Below, piece by piece: positions 43,967 to 52,773 of a DNA stretch of 64,000 nt (position 1 is the first letter of the stretch; the number at the start of each line of letters is the position of its first letter). The notes below the pieces were generated by a model, which had not been told where the DNA came from, did no database searches, and worked only from the letters and a program-made list of their open reading frames with translations. The stretch comes from Mucilaginibacter flavidus (GTDB lineage Bacteria; Bacteroidota; Bacteroidia; Sphingobacteriales; Sphingobacteriaceae). The position numbers were made by a program, and so were the translations under genes. The stretch covers positions 1-64,000 of the forward strand of contig NZ_JAMXOE010000023.1 in assembly GCF_024055575.1 (NCBI RefSeq). The letters are read 5' to 3'.

Positions 43967-45277
43967 TTATTTTGACAGCGCTTCTTTAAACGCTTTCAAA
44001 CACCTTTCGCGCGCAAAAGCGTGATCAACAATGGGTTTTGGATATTTGCTAAAGTCAGCATATTCCGGAACCCATTTTTTTACATATTCCAGTTTGGGGT
44101 CGAATTTCTTCATCTGCGATTCGGGGTTGAAAATGCGGAAATATGGCGCAGCATCGGTACCCGAGCCGGCCGACCATTGCCAGCCACCAACGTTGCTGGC
44201 CATTTCATAATCGAGCAGCTTGCGTGCAAAATAGCGTTCGCCCCAGCGCCAGTCGATCAGTAAATCCTTGCTTAAAAAGCTGGCCACTACCATGCGCACG
44301 CGGTTGTGCATATAGCCTGTGGCGTTTAGTTCACGCATGCCGGCATCAACCAGCGGGTAACCGGTTTCGCCTTTGCACCAGGCTTCAAATTTCTTTTCGT
44401 CGTTGTTCCATTTTATCCGGTCGTATTCCGGGCGAAAAGCATGGTCGCCCGTATGCGGAAAATGATAAAGTATCATCATGTAAAACTCGCGCCATACCAG
44501 TTCGTTCAGCCATGTTTTCTCGTTGAAAGTACCGGCGGTGCGCGCCAACTCGCGGATGCTTACGGTGCCGAACCGCAGATGCAGGCCGATGTGCGTAGTG
44601 CCTTTTATAGCAGGGAAGTCGCGCTTTTCTGCGTAATCGGCAATTAGTTCTTTGTAATTAATTTGGGGTAATTCGAGATCGCTTTTTCCAAAACCCATCG
44701 CCTTTAATGTTGGCAGTGGTAGCGTTTTGGTTTGATAAAAGTTGTTGAAATGCTTCTTATTAGGATAAGCCTTCAGATAAAATGGAGTAAGCTTTTGGTG
44801 CCACTTACGCATATAAGGCGTGTAAACAGTGTAAGGTTTGCCATCATCCTTGGTCACCTCTTCGCGGTCGAAAATTACCTGATCTTTATATGTATTAAAA
44901 GTTATATCGTGCTTTTTTAGCATCATCGCCACCGAATCATCACGTTCGTTGGCATAAGGTTCATAATCGTGATTGGTATAAACGGCGGCTATGTTGTAAT
45001 CGTTCAGCAACTTGCTCCAGGCATGGGCTGGGGTATCATAAATTACCAGCAAACCGCTACCATGTTGATGCAGTTCTTTATCAAGGGCTGTAATGGTTTC
45101 GTAAATAAAGGTCACGCGGGCATCGTCTTTATCTTCCAGTTTATCCAGTATATCCTTATCAAAAATAAATATGGGCAAAACGGGCTTGCCGCTTTTCAGG
45201 GCATGGTAAAGTCCCGCGTTGTCGTCAAGCCGTAAATCGCGCCGGAACCAAAATATCGAAACAGGTTGTTTATCCAT
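43967..45277 (-). CDS. phrB: deoxyribodipyrimidine photolyase, class I
   Basis: A 436-residue flavoprotein that repairs cyclobutane pyrimidine dimers with blue light. The N-terminal antenna domain (about 1-130) starts SIFWFRRDLRLDDN, and the FAD domain (about 200-436) carries GETGYPLVDAGMRELNATGYMHNRVRMVVASFL and the FAD/substrate segment DYEMASNVGGWQWSAGSGTDAAPYFRIFNP. The tryptophan positions needed for electron transfer appear present. It is the last gene of the minus-strand TetR-led run; its ATG overlaps the end of the preceding gene by 8 bases, showing coupling. Confidence 0.92.
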   Translation of the reverse strand: MDKQPVSIFWFRRDLRLDDNAGLYHALKSGKPVLPIFIFDKDILDKLEDKDDARVTFIYETITALDKELHQHGSGLLVIYDTPAHAWSKLLNDYNIAAVYTNHDYEPYANERDDSVAMMLKKHDITFNTYKDQVIFDREEVTKDDGKPYTVYTPYMRKWHQKLTPFYLKAYPNKKHFNNFYQTKTLPLPTLKAMGFGKSDLELPQINYKELIADYAEKRDFPAIKGTTHIGLHLRFGTVSIRELARTAGTFNEKTWLNELVWREFYMMILYHFPHTGDHAFRPEYDRIKWNNDEKKFEAWCKGETGYPLVDAGMRELNATGYMHNRVRMVVASFLSKDLLIDWRWGERYFARKLLDYEMASNVGGWQWSAGSGTDAAPYFRIFNPESQMKKFDPKLEYVKKWVPEYADFSKYPKPIVDHAFARERCLKAFKEALSK

Positions 45278-46178
45278 AAATTTCTGCCAGGGCTGATGTT
45301 ATATCCGGGTATTTGAATTTAAAGCCGGCATCCTCAATTTTTTGTGCCGATACTTTGGTGCTGCCAAGTACAATGGTGCTCATTTCGCCCATAATAAGTT
45401 TTAACACAAATGGCGGCACTTTTGGCGCCCATAAAGGTTTGTGTAATTGCGAGGCAATGGCTTTTGTAAGTTGCCCGTTCGTTACCGGGTTAGGAGCAAC
45501 CTGGTTGTAAACGCCGGCGAAGCTTTCATTTTCAATACCCAGCATATACATATCAACCACATCCTGCCAGTGTATCCAGGGCACCCATTGTTTGCCGCTG
45601 CCTAAGGGAGAGCCAACATATAATTTAACAGGCTGCGCCATTAGCTTTAAAGCGCCATCAACAGCAAGCACCACGCCGGTACGGAATTTTACGATGCGTA
45701 AGCCAAGCTTTTGACCCTCGTCGACCGCATTTTCCCATTCCACGCAGCAACGGGCCATGAAATCGGTATTAGGCGGACTTTCTTCAGTTAGCAACTCATC
45801 ACCCCGGTCGCTGTAATAGCCAATTGCTGATGCGGATACGATGGATGTTACCTGGTGCTTTTTTGTGCCGAGGAGGTTGTAAATTAATCTAATTGACTTT
45901 GCCCGGCTGTCTATAATTTCTTTTTTACGTTCGTCCGTCCAGCGCTTATCAGCAATGGCAGCGCCAGCCAGGTGAACAACTACATCAACACCGTCAATGC
46001 AGGCTGGGTCTATTTCGCCCTTGTCAACATCCCACAAAAAGGTTTTAACCTGCGGATTTTTACCCGCACTGCGGCTTAAATGGCTTACCCGCCAGCCCTT
46101 AGCCAGCAGTTGTTCGGTAAGCTTTATGCCGATAAGGCCCGTGCCGCCGGTAAGGAGGATGGATTTGTTTTGGTTCAT
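45270..46178 (-). CDS. TIGR01777 family NAD(P)-binding epimerase-like protein
   Basis: A 302-residue extended short-chain dehydrogenase-type protein (YfcH/SulA-like, TIGR01777). The N-terminus has the dinucleotide loop TGGTGLIG (about 10-17). Internal blocks VSASAIGYY (Tyr of the active centre, about 115-123), GVVLAVDGALKLM and QWVPWIHWQDVV (about 198-209) match the family; the chemical reaction is unsettled. It overlaps the photolyase gene by 8 bases, and the same pairing is seen in other light-related clusters by family knowledge. The start lies at the edge of a TTCATAG repeat, so the leader is repeat-built. Confidence 0.87.
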   Translation of the reverse strand: MNQNKSILLTGGTGLIGIKLTEQLLAKGWRVSHLSRSAGKNPQVKTFLWDVDKGEIDPACIDGVDVVVHLAGAAIADKRWTDERKKEIIDSRAKSIRLIYNLLGTKKHQVTSIVSASAIGYYSDRGDELLTEESPPNTDFMARCCVEWENAVDEGQKLGLRIVKFRTGVVLAVDGALKLMAQPVKLYVGSPLGSGKQWVPWIHWQDVVDMYMLGIENESFAGVYNQVAPNPVTNGQLTKAIASQLHKPLWAPKVPPFVLKLIMGEMSTIVLGSTKVSAQKIEDAGFKFKYPDITSALAEIYG

Positions 46179-46342
46179 AGTTGGGAAGGGTTCATAGTTG
46201 ATGGTTCATAGTTCATAGTTCATAGTTCATAGTAGAAAAGTTTGTAGCAGATGGAAACTAGCACGATAGTATTGCGAAAGGATAACTGTTACTAACCACC
46301 AACCGAAGCGGCCATGAACCATGAACTATCAACCATGAACTG
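46179..46342. repeat. TTCATAG direct and inverted repeats
   Basis: TTCATAGTT repeats occur at about 46190-46235 (several with 7- to 10-base spacing, as TTCATAGTTCATAGTTCATAG) and inverted copies (ATGAACCATGAACTATCAACC and GAACTG) at about 46313-46340. The TIGR01777 gene's ATG is the innermost copy of the left group, on the minus strand. Confidence 0.65.
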
Positions 46343-46654
46343 CTAAACGTTTACGCTATCCGATACAACAACTTTGCTGCAAAGCGGTTTGGCGTAGTTT
46401 TCGGCAAATATTACGTGTGTTGGGTCAACCTGGTAGGCTTCCTGTGCTTCGGGGGTATCAAATAACAGCAGCAGCGAAACATCGTATGAACGATCGACCA
46501 CACTGCGGAATGTTTCGGCAGGTACGCCAATGTGAATTTCGCGGATGTGCGGTATAGGCAGCAGCAAGTTTAAGCCATCAAGCAGTTGTTGTTTATCGGC
46601 TTTATCATTAAGCCAGAAATGTACGTGGTGAACGAAGGTGTTTTTAAGGAGCAT
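46343..46654 (-). CDS. Dabb-family stress-responsive protein
   Basis: A 103-residue dimeric alpha-beta barrel (Dabb) protein; members bind or transform small aromatic or isoprenoid-like molecules, and many are stress-induced. The sequence has VHHVHFWLNDKAD near the start, IREIHIGVPAE in the middle and DPTHVIFAENYAKP near the end, as in the family. No signal peptide. It lies within the minus-strand TetR-to-photolyase run, 89 bases downstream of the DUF2867 gene and 164 before the TIGR01777 gene. Confidence 0.78.
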   Translation of the reverse strand: MLLKNTFVHHVHFWLNDKADKQQLLDGLNLLLPIPHIREIHIGVPAETFRSVVDRSYDVSLLLLFDTPEAQEAYQVDPTHVIFAENYAKPLCSKVVVSDSVNV

Positions 46655-46743
46655 GGTAAGTTATTTTATTGGCTAAAATCGGAATAAAAATTAATGATTA
46701 CGCTCGGGATTTATCAACTTTTTAAAAGTTGTCAAATCTAAGA

Positions 46744-48189
46744 CTATGCGGATACTTCAAACTTTGTAATCTGCTCCGCCATCCCCTTAAAAATAAAGAT
46801 ATGAAACGGGAACATGGCCGCCCAGTACAACCTGCCCCATAAACCTTTGGGCCTGAAGGTAGCTACCTGGCTCAAAAATGTTTCACCATGGCGCTCTACA
46901 ATTTTAAATTCGAGCCAGGCTTCGCCGGGAAGTTTCATTTCGGCATAAAGCAGCAGGCGTTTGTGGGGTTTGTCGGCCAGTAAAACGCGCCAAAAATCGA
47001 TGGCGTCGCCGGGGGAGATATTGATATTACTGGTACGGCCACGGCGCGAGCCTACGCCGCCAACAACTTTATCTAAAAAACCACGCAGGTTCCAAATCCA
47101 GTTCCAGTAGTACCAGCCGCGTTTACCGCCAATGGCCCAAAGGTTGTTCAACACCTCTTTCACATCGCGCTTAAACGGCGTTTTTACTTTGTATTCAAGC
47201 GTTCCGTTTTGAGGTACTTTTATCTGGTCCATAAAGCCGGGTTGCAGATAGCCGCGGTTAAGAGCGTCCTTCCAACTGGAAACAATTGAGTTTTGCTCAA
47301 TCTTTACGAATGCGAGTTCCAATGCTTCTTTATAGGTAAGGCAATTGCGCGGCGCAACTTCATTAATTGAATTATCTTTTACAATGGTTTCATTCTTCAT
47401 GCTATCAACCAGGCTTTGCGCCAGTGAGTAGCTTACAGAAGTAACAAAGTAGAGCCAGTAAGATGATATTTTTGGTGACAGGAACGGTATGGTTATAATG
47501 TACCGCTTAAGTTTGCGCACTTCAGCATAACCCAGCATCATTTGTTTAAAGGTAAGGATATCCGGGCCGCCAATATCGAACGTGCGGTTATATGCTTTTT
47601 GGTTCAGTAAAACGCTTTCAAGATAGCCCAGCACATCCCTTATGGCAATGGGTTGGCATTTGGTGTTTACCCAGCGTGGTACAGTCATCAATGGCAATTT
47701 TTCTGTCAGGTCCCGTATAATTTCGAATGATGAGCTGCCTGAGCCAATAATAATTGACGCCCTTAAAACTGTAAGCGCGGATTTTCCTTCTTTCAGCACA
47801 TCCTCCACATGCCGGCGCGATTTTAAATGAGTCGACAGGTGGCTGTCATTGGTGATGCCGCTTAAAAATATGGTTTGTTTACAATGGGTTTTATCCAGCT
47901 GCTTAACAAAATTATGGGCTGATGTTGCCTCCAGTTCAGCAAAATCTTTGTTCCCGGTCATGGAGTGCACCAGGTAGTAGGCAGCATCAATATCAGTGGG
48001 AAAATCCTCTATAGTTTCGGGATTCAGTAAATCTCCGGTCAGCAAAGTTACATGGGTGCTGTAGTCGCTGTTTTCGTGAAAACGGCGTTTGTCCCTCACC
48101 AGGCAAATCAAATCATGGCCTTTCTCCAGCAACACGGGGATGAGCCGGGTGCCGATGTATCCGTTAGCGCCTGCGAGAAGTATTTTCAT
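46744..48189 (-). CDS. SDR protein with C-terminal DUF2867 domain
   Basis: A 481-residue two-part protein. The N-terminal half (about 1-300) is an extended short-chain dehydrogenase with the dinucleotide loop GANGYIG (7-13) and a hydrophobic stretch near 240-260. The C-terminal half (about 320-481) is the DUF2867 domain, with WRVLLADKPHKRLLLYAEMKLPGEAWLEF and a short hydrophobic end. Family proteins of this build act on quinone- or carotenoid-like lipids by hint only; the reaction is not known. Member of the TetR-led minus-strand run. Confidence 0.83.
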   Translation of the reverse strand: MKILLAGANGYIGTRLIPVLLEKGHDLICLVRDKRRFHENSDYSTHVTLLTGDLLNPETIEDFPTDIDAAYYLVHSMTGNKDFAELEATSAHNFVKQLDKTHCKQTIFLSGITNDSHLSTHLKSRRHVEDVLKEGKSALTVLRASIIIGSGSSSFEIIRDLTEKLPLMTVPRWVNTKCQPIAIRDVLGYLESVLLNQKAYNRTFDIGGPDILTFKQMMLGYAEVRKLKRYIITIPFLSPKISSYWLYFVTSVSYSLAQSLVDSMKNETIVKDNSINEVAPRNCLTYKEALELAFVKIEQNSIVSSWKDALNRGYLQPGFMDQIKVPQNGTLEYKVKTPFKRDVKEVLNNLWAIGGKRGWYYWNWIWNLRGFLDKVVGGVGSRRGRTSNINISPGDAIDFWRVLLADKPHKRLLLYAEMKLPGEAWLEFKIVERHGETFLSQVATFRPKGLWGRLYWAAMFPFHIFIFKGMAEQITKFEVSA

Positions 48190-48285
48190 ATGCTTACTAA
48201 CAATTTAACAACCAAACTTTCAGCAAGTTTTATCAGCAACAAAATTGTCTTTATCGCCAGCTGATAACTTGAAATTGGCGATTAT

Positions 48286-49614
48286 TTAAACAAACTGCTC
48301 CACCACATGTGGTTTAAACGTGTCCGTTTTTACCTCAGCCTTTAACTCGTGCAATATATTGTATAAACCGAAATTGGTGCGGTTTACATAAATAAAATGC
48401 TTTACGCCGCGCGCTTGTTTAAACTCGGGCATTTTTGACACTTTTTCGCCAAAGCCGTATAACTCCTCGAAAAAAGCGGTTTGGCCAAAATCAAAATGGT
48501 CGGTAATATACGGTTTGGCAAACAGGCCAATCATTTGTCGGTACATGCCATAGTAAAACTCAATTTGCGCCGGGGTATCATTAGGGTGTATCATTTCCAG
48601 CTGGCGGAACGCTTTGATGGTTTCTTCTTTGTTATCCATTAACCCGGTTGAAGTAAGCGAGAAGAAGGGATAATAAAAGTCTTCCGGCATTTCCTTTATA
48701 CATCCAAAATCAATAACACCAAGCTTGTCGTCGCTGGTAATCATAAAGTTGCCGGGGTGGGGGTCGGCATGTACTGCCCGCAACTCATGCTGCTGAAAGT
48801 TATAAAAGTCCCAAAGCGCCTGCCCAATTTTATTGCGCAGCTGCTGCGAAGGGTTGGTATGTAAAAATTCGCGCAGGTGTTTGCCTTCCAGCCAGTCCAT
48901 AGTGATGATGCGTTTGCTGGATAGCTCGGGATAGTATTTCGGGAAGACAACGTTGTCCAACCCCGCGCAGGCGTTTGAAAACTCGATGGAACGGCGTACT
49001 TCCAGTTCGTAGTCGGTTTCTTCCAGCAGGCGTTCCTCCACTTCTTTCATATAAACATCAAGTTCGCGCTCACTCATGCCCAGCATCCGGAAAGCAAAGG
49101 GCTTTACCAGCTTAAGGTCGGACGAGATAGAATCACCAACACCCGGATATTGTATTTTAACGGCCAGCTTTTTGCCGTCCAACTCGGCCTGGTGCACCTG
49201 GCCTATCGAGGCTGCATTTGAGGAACGGACGTTAAATTTATCGTAAATTTTATCGGGCGTTTTGCCGAAGTACTTTTTAAAAGTCTGCACGATAAGCGGG
49301 CCTGAAAGGGGAGGTGCATTGTATTGCGACTGCGAAAACTTATCTGTATACGCTTGAGGTAGCAGGTTTTTATCCATGCTGAGCATTTGGGCCACCTTTA
49401 GCGCGCTGCCCTTCAGCTCGCTTAACGATTCATAAATGTCAGATGCATTATCCTCGTTCAACTCGCTTTTATCCATGTCGGGGTTGAAGAGCTTCTTGGA
49501 GTAGTGCTTAATATAATTGCCACCAATTTTAAACCCGGTTTTTACAAATTTGGCCGAGCGTTCAACCTTGCTGGTGGGTATGCTGTTTTGTTCTTTCGGT
49601 GTTTTATCACTCAT
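48286..49614 (-). CDS. AarF/ABC1/UbiB family protein kinase-like
   Basis: A 442-residue atypical kinase of the ABC1/UbiB group, which supports quinone and terpenoid biosynthesis by ATP-driven action. It has LKGSALKVAQMLS (about 50-62, the family's KxGQ-type extension, here KVAQ), AVKIQYPGVG (nucleotide Lys), and the catalytic core VHADPHPGNFM with the metal-binding GVIDFGC (about 280-310). The bacterial UbiB membrane tail is missing, so it resembles the shorter soluble AarF type. It begins one base past the stop of the HAD gene, in the TetR-led run. Its presence suggests that an isoprenoid- or quinone-related step is involved. Confidence 0.87.
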   Translation of the reverse strand: MSDKTPKEQNSIPTSKVERSAKFVKTGFKIGGNYIKHYSKKLFNPDMDKSELNEDNASDIYESLSELKGSALKVAQMLSMDKNLLPQAYTDKFSQSQYNAPPLSGPLIVQTFKKYFGKTPDKIYDKFNVRSSNAASIGQVHQAELDGKKLAVKIQYPGVGDSISSDLKLVKPFAFRMLGMSERELDVYMKEVEERLLEETDYELEVRRSIEFSNACAGLDNVVFPKYYPELSSKRIITMDWLEGKHLREFLHTNPSQQLRNKIGQALWDFYNFQQHELRAVHADPHPGNFMITSDDKLGVIDFGCIKEMPEDFYYPFFSLTSTGLMDNKEETIKAFRQLEMIHPNDTPAQIEFYYGMYRQMIGLFAKPYITDHFDFGQTAFFEELYGFGEKVSKMPEFKQARGVKHFIYVNRTNFGLYNILHELKAEVKTDTFKPHVVEQFV

Positions 49615-49615
49615 G

Positions 49616-50287
49616 TTATTGTTCCTTAAATAATGCGGCCAGCTTTTGCACGGTTAGTTGTGAGTAATCATCAATTACCAAATCAACCGGGTGCAGGTCA
49701 GCTGCAGGGTGGCCCGTAGTTATGCCGACAACCTTCATACCTGCATCATTCGCCGCCTTAATGCCGGCAAGCGAGTCTTCGAAAACTACGCAATTAGCAG
49801 GCTCACGGTTTAGTTTTTCGGCAGCTTTTAAAAATATTTGTGGATTGGGCTTGGGTTTGCTTACCATGGTTGAATTAACAATCTCGTCAAAATCATCCCG
49901 GATCGGCACTTTATTCAGTATAAAGTTGATGTCTTCTACCGTTGCTGAAGTTGCCATTGCCATTTTAACGCCGGCATTTTTTAGTTCGGTTAAAAAGTTT
50001 TCCAGCCCGTTCACCGGCGCCAGGTATGGCGCATATAGATCGCGGTAAAGTCCTTCTTTTTCGGCAAGTAGCGCCTTTAACCCGCTTTCGTCGCGGTCGG
50101 GAAACAAACCCCGAAGGGTATCGATAATCGGTACCCCGCTTATTTGGGTGTAATAAGTTTGTTTGCTTAACTCGCCTTTGCCGTATTTTTTAAAAAGGGC
50201 CTGCCACGATTTAAAATGGTAGGGAGTATTATCGATTAATGTGCCGTCCATGTCAAATATCGCGGCGAACAAATTAATTGCTTCCAA
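49616..50287 (-). CDS. HAD-superfamily hydrolase, beta-phosphoglucomutase-like
   Basis: A 223-residue HAD phosphatase/mutase with the nucleophile motif IFDMDGTLID (about 10-19), the second motif MATSAT (about 112-117), KPKPNP (third, 142-147 region) and the metal-binding FEDSLAGIKAANDAGMKVVG (about 168-186). A helical cap after the first motif, with GKGELSKQTYY, fits beta-PGM-like enzymes. The start must be TTG at 50287 or TTG at 50272; either lies on or just past the TetR gene stop (50274), showing coupling. Its link to the other genes in the run is not known. Confidence 0.85.
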   Translation of the reverse strand: MEAINLFAAIFDMDGTLIDNTPYHFKSWQALFKKYGKGELSKQTYYTQISGVPIIDTLRGLFPDRDESGLKALLAEKEGLYRDLYAPYLAPVNGLENFLTELKNAGVKMAMATSATVEDINFILNKVPIRDDFDEIVNSTMVSKPKPNPQIFLKAAEKLNREPANCVVFEDSLAGIKAANDAGMKVVGITTGHPAADLHPVDLVIDDYSQLTVQKLAALFKEQ

Positions 50288-50936
50288 AGCCCATTTTTTC
50301 GGTTAAGCCGCCGTTTTTTGCTAAAAACTTGCCATACTCAAAAAGGTTGTCGATAGGCGAACGCTGAAACAGATCGAAGGTTACGTTGATGCCTTTTTCA
50401 ATGGCCTCGTCAGTCTTTTCAAAACCTGTCGAGTTATCATTTATCCAGAAATTAAGCACAAACACCAGCTGTACCCAAAGCGCATCCTTATAGCGGTTGC
50501 TAAAGAACTTACGTTCGGATAACTCGTTCGTTTCCAGCCCTTCGGTAATCAAATCGCTGCAGAAGCTTTCAAAAGCGTCCTTCATACCAGTAAAAATAAC
50601 AGGGGTGGTAAATGATTTCGGCTGTTTTTTGATGCTGTAAACAACAAAGCTGCGGCTGCTTTTAAGCAACTCAAAAAAGCTGTAGAAAAATGACAAGGCC
50701 TTTTCGCGTGCCGAATATTGACCCCACACTTCCTGGGTTTTTATTTCGGCAATGGTGCGCACCGCAAAGTTGGTCCACAAATGTTGCTCAATAGCGTCGA
50801 ACGAGCCAAAGAAGCGATAAAATTCCTCTTCGGTCATTTTATTCTTTTTTGCAAAAACGTAAACCGATTTGGGCTGAGTTCCCTCGGTTAATACAAAATC
50901 GATATATGCTTTCTGGATGCTTTCGATAGTAGCCAT
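50274..50936 (-). CDS. TetR/AcrR family regulator, head of the photolyase run
   Basis: A 220-residue TetR-fold regulator. I start at the ATG at 50936 (MATIESIQKAYID); an in-frame extension to 50993 is AT-rich leader. The N-terminal part (about 5-50) has KAYIDFVLTEG, KKNKMTEEEFYRFFGSFDAIEQHLW, in the position of the HTH, although the motif is weak. The rest is helical ligand-binding domain (about 60-215) with FFSNRYKDALWVQLVFVLNFW. It overlaps the HAD gene and heads the seven-gene minus-strand run ending in the photolyase. A palindrome TACTT-GT-AAGTA (50974-50985) in its leader may be its own operator. Confidence 0.75.
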   Translation of the reverse strand: MATIESIQKAYIDFVLTEGTQPKSVYVFAKKNKMTEEEFYRFFGSFDAIEQHLWTNFAVRTIAEIKTQEVWGQYSAREKALSFFYSFFELLKSSRSFVVYSIKKQPKSFTTPVIFTGMKDAFESFCSDLITEGLETNELSERKFFSNRYKDALWVQLVFVLNFWINDNSTGFEKTDEAIEKGINVTFDLFQRSPIDNLFEYGKFLAKNGGLTEKMGFGSN

Positions 50937-50973
50937 AACAGGTGTGTTAGTTGAAAATATAAAATTAAAATAA

Positions 50974-50985
50974 TACTTGTAAGTA
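50974..50985. promoter_or_regulatory. candidate operator TACTT-GT-AAGTA
   Basis: A perfect inverted repeat TACTT/AAGTA with a two-base centre lies 38-49 bases upstream of the TetR start codon, in a region that also serves cryptochrome DASH on the other strand. Its symmetry and place suit a TetR-type operator, but no binding data exist. Confidence 0.35.
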
Positions 50986-51189
50986 AATGTCACAGGTATC
51001 TATAATTAACGGTAGGATATTTAGGATAGTACAAAATATAGCTTACATTTAAATTCCTGTACTGTTTAAAATACCAAAATCACACTAAAAATGTTTAGCC
51101 GGTGTCAAATATTGGCGACAGATGTTGGTAACAAATAAATAAATTGCAAATTTGTACACTGCAGTAAAGTTAACCCCCCTTGATTAACT

Positions 51190-52494
51190 ATGAGCGAAAG
51201 AACAATATTGGTATGGTTTAGGAATGATTTACGCATTCGCGATAATGAAATATTATTGGAAGCAATACGTAAAGCCGATAAAGTATTACCTGTTTATTGT
51301 TTCGACCCTTTCTATTTTAAACATAATCTGTCCGGCAACCCTAAGACTGGTAATATAAGGGCAAGGTTTCTTTTGGAGTCGGTAGCCAATCTTCGCAAAA
51401 ATTTACAGGCACTGGGCGGTGAACTTATCATCCGGATAGGCAACCCGGCCGAAATATTACCGCAACTTGCCGATGAGTACCAGGTAAACGAAGTGTACCA
51501 TCACCGCGAAGTTGCACACGAGGAAACCGAAATATCTGAACAAGTGGAAACCGCGCTTTGGAAAATGAGGCTTAATCTGAAGCATTTTATAGGGCATACT
51601 TTATATCATAAAGAGGATTTGCCGTTCCCTATAAAGGATATCCCCGACAGCTTTGCCGTTTTTAAGAAGAAGGTGGAGCGCGATAGTAATGTACGCCAGT
51701 GTGTGGTCACTCCCGACCAAATAGTTGCCCCGGAAATTAAAGATAAAGGCGAAATTCCAACCTTGCAAATGCTGGGCTTGAACGAACCCTTTGACGACCC
51801 GCGTGCAACTGAACATTTTGTTGGGGGCGAAGATGAAGCCCAGGCACAGCTCGAAAAGTTTTTCTTAAATAACAGCCATACCATTATCGGCAAAAAAAAT
51901 ACAAACATTAACTTGTCAAAGATGTCGCCATGGATTGCCCTAGGTTGCATCTCGCTGCGGCAGGTTTATTGGGAGGTTATTAAGCAACAACAGCTAAATA
52001 ATACGGCTTACCCGGGTATGCTGCTCGATTTACTGTGGCGCGATTATTTCAGGTTTATGTTTAAAAAACATGGCCAAAAATTCATCGCCGTAAAAGATGA
52101 ATTGACAGGTATGACCGAGAGCGTAGTAAACGGAAACGAGCTTTTTGAACATTGGGAACATGGAGAAACAGGCGTGCCGCTGGTAGATGCCATTATGCAC
52201 GAATTGAACGCTACGGGCTATATCAATAATTACAGCAGGCAAATTGCAGCAGGTTTTTTGGTGAATGAGCTTAAGGTCGACTGGAAGAAAGGCGCCGCTT
52301 ATTTCGAAGAAAAACTCATAGATTATTCGCCCGCCAGTAATTGGGGCAACTGGGCTTTTATAGCAGGCGTTAATGATCCCCGCGAAAGCCGTTACGCTAT
52401 AGCGGCGCTGCCCGTAACCGAACAAACTGCAAAAAGCGACTACATCGATACCTGGCTGCCGGAAGTATATGCAACAGGTGTTGTGGTAAAATAA
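51190..52494 (+). CDS. cryptochrome DASH
   Basis: A 434-residue FAD-binding blue-light protein of the DASH group, which repairs dimers in single-stranded DNA and may act as a light sensor. It opens with TILVWFRNDLRIRDNE; the FAD part has ENGETGVPLVDAIMHELNATGYINNYSRQIAAGFL-like text and the DASH hallmark NWGNWAFIAGVNDPRESRY (about 375-393). It is divergent from the TetR-led run, sharing a 253-base spacer. A TGTACA palindrome (51154-51159) lies in that spacer. The pairing of photolyase and cryptochrome with a regulator suggests light-linked control. Confidence 0.93.
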   Translation: MSERTILVWFRNDLRIRDNEILLEAIRKADKVLPVYCFDPFYFKHNLSGNPKTGNIRARFLLESVANLRKNLQALGGELIIRIGNPAEILPQLADEYQVNEVYHHREVAHEETEISEQVETALWKMRLNLKHFIGHTLYHKEDLPFPIKDIPDSFAVFKKKVERDSNVRQCVVTPDQIVAPEIKDKGEIPTLQMLGLNEPFDDPRATEHFVGGEDEAQAQLEKFFLNNSHTIIGKKNTNINLSKMSPWIALGCISLRQVYWEVIKQQQLNNTAYPGMLLDLLWRDYFRFMFKKHGQKFIAVKDELTGMTESVVNGNELFEHWEHGETGVPLVDAIMHELNATGYINNYSRQIAAGFLVNELKVDWKKGAAYFEEKLIDYSPASNWGNWAFIAGVNDPRESRYAIAALPVTEQTAKSDYIDTWLPEVYATGVVVK

Positions 52495-52741
52495 TTGGTT
52501 AAAATTGTAATAATTGCGCGCCCATTACGTCATATATTTATTATGAACCACTTCGAGTAATTTACCGTTATTATTGGTTTACTCGCTATACTTTTCGAGG
52601 GGATTTCCTACGTGCGCGATTTTCTGCGCAAACTTTTACACAAATAAATGATGCTTGTTACCACATTTAAACTAATACCCCAAATGTTAATAAGTGGTTA
52701 AGTTTTATAAATTATTTATAAAGTTTATAAACCTATATGTT

Positions 52742-52749
52742 TACTTTTG
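52742..52749 (+). promoter_or_regulatory. Bacteroidota-type -7 promoter element for sucA
   Basis: TACTTTTG matches TAnnTTTG exactly, 25 bases before the ATG at 52774. No exact TTTG -33 box sits at the standard distance. Its position supports the ATG start over a TTG at 52747, since the -7 box overlaps that TTG. Confidence 0.5.
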
Positions 52750-52773
52750 TACCGTTTTAAAGATTGGTTTCTC

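Noticed and set aside
41580..46345. CRISPR-like or attachment-site reading of the TTCATAG/ATGAAC repeats
   Set aside because: Units are 7-10 bases with no spacers, appear at unrelated places and lack an integrase or cas gene.
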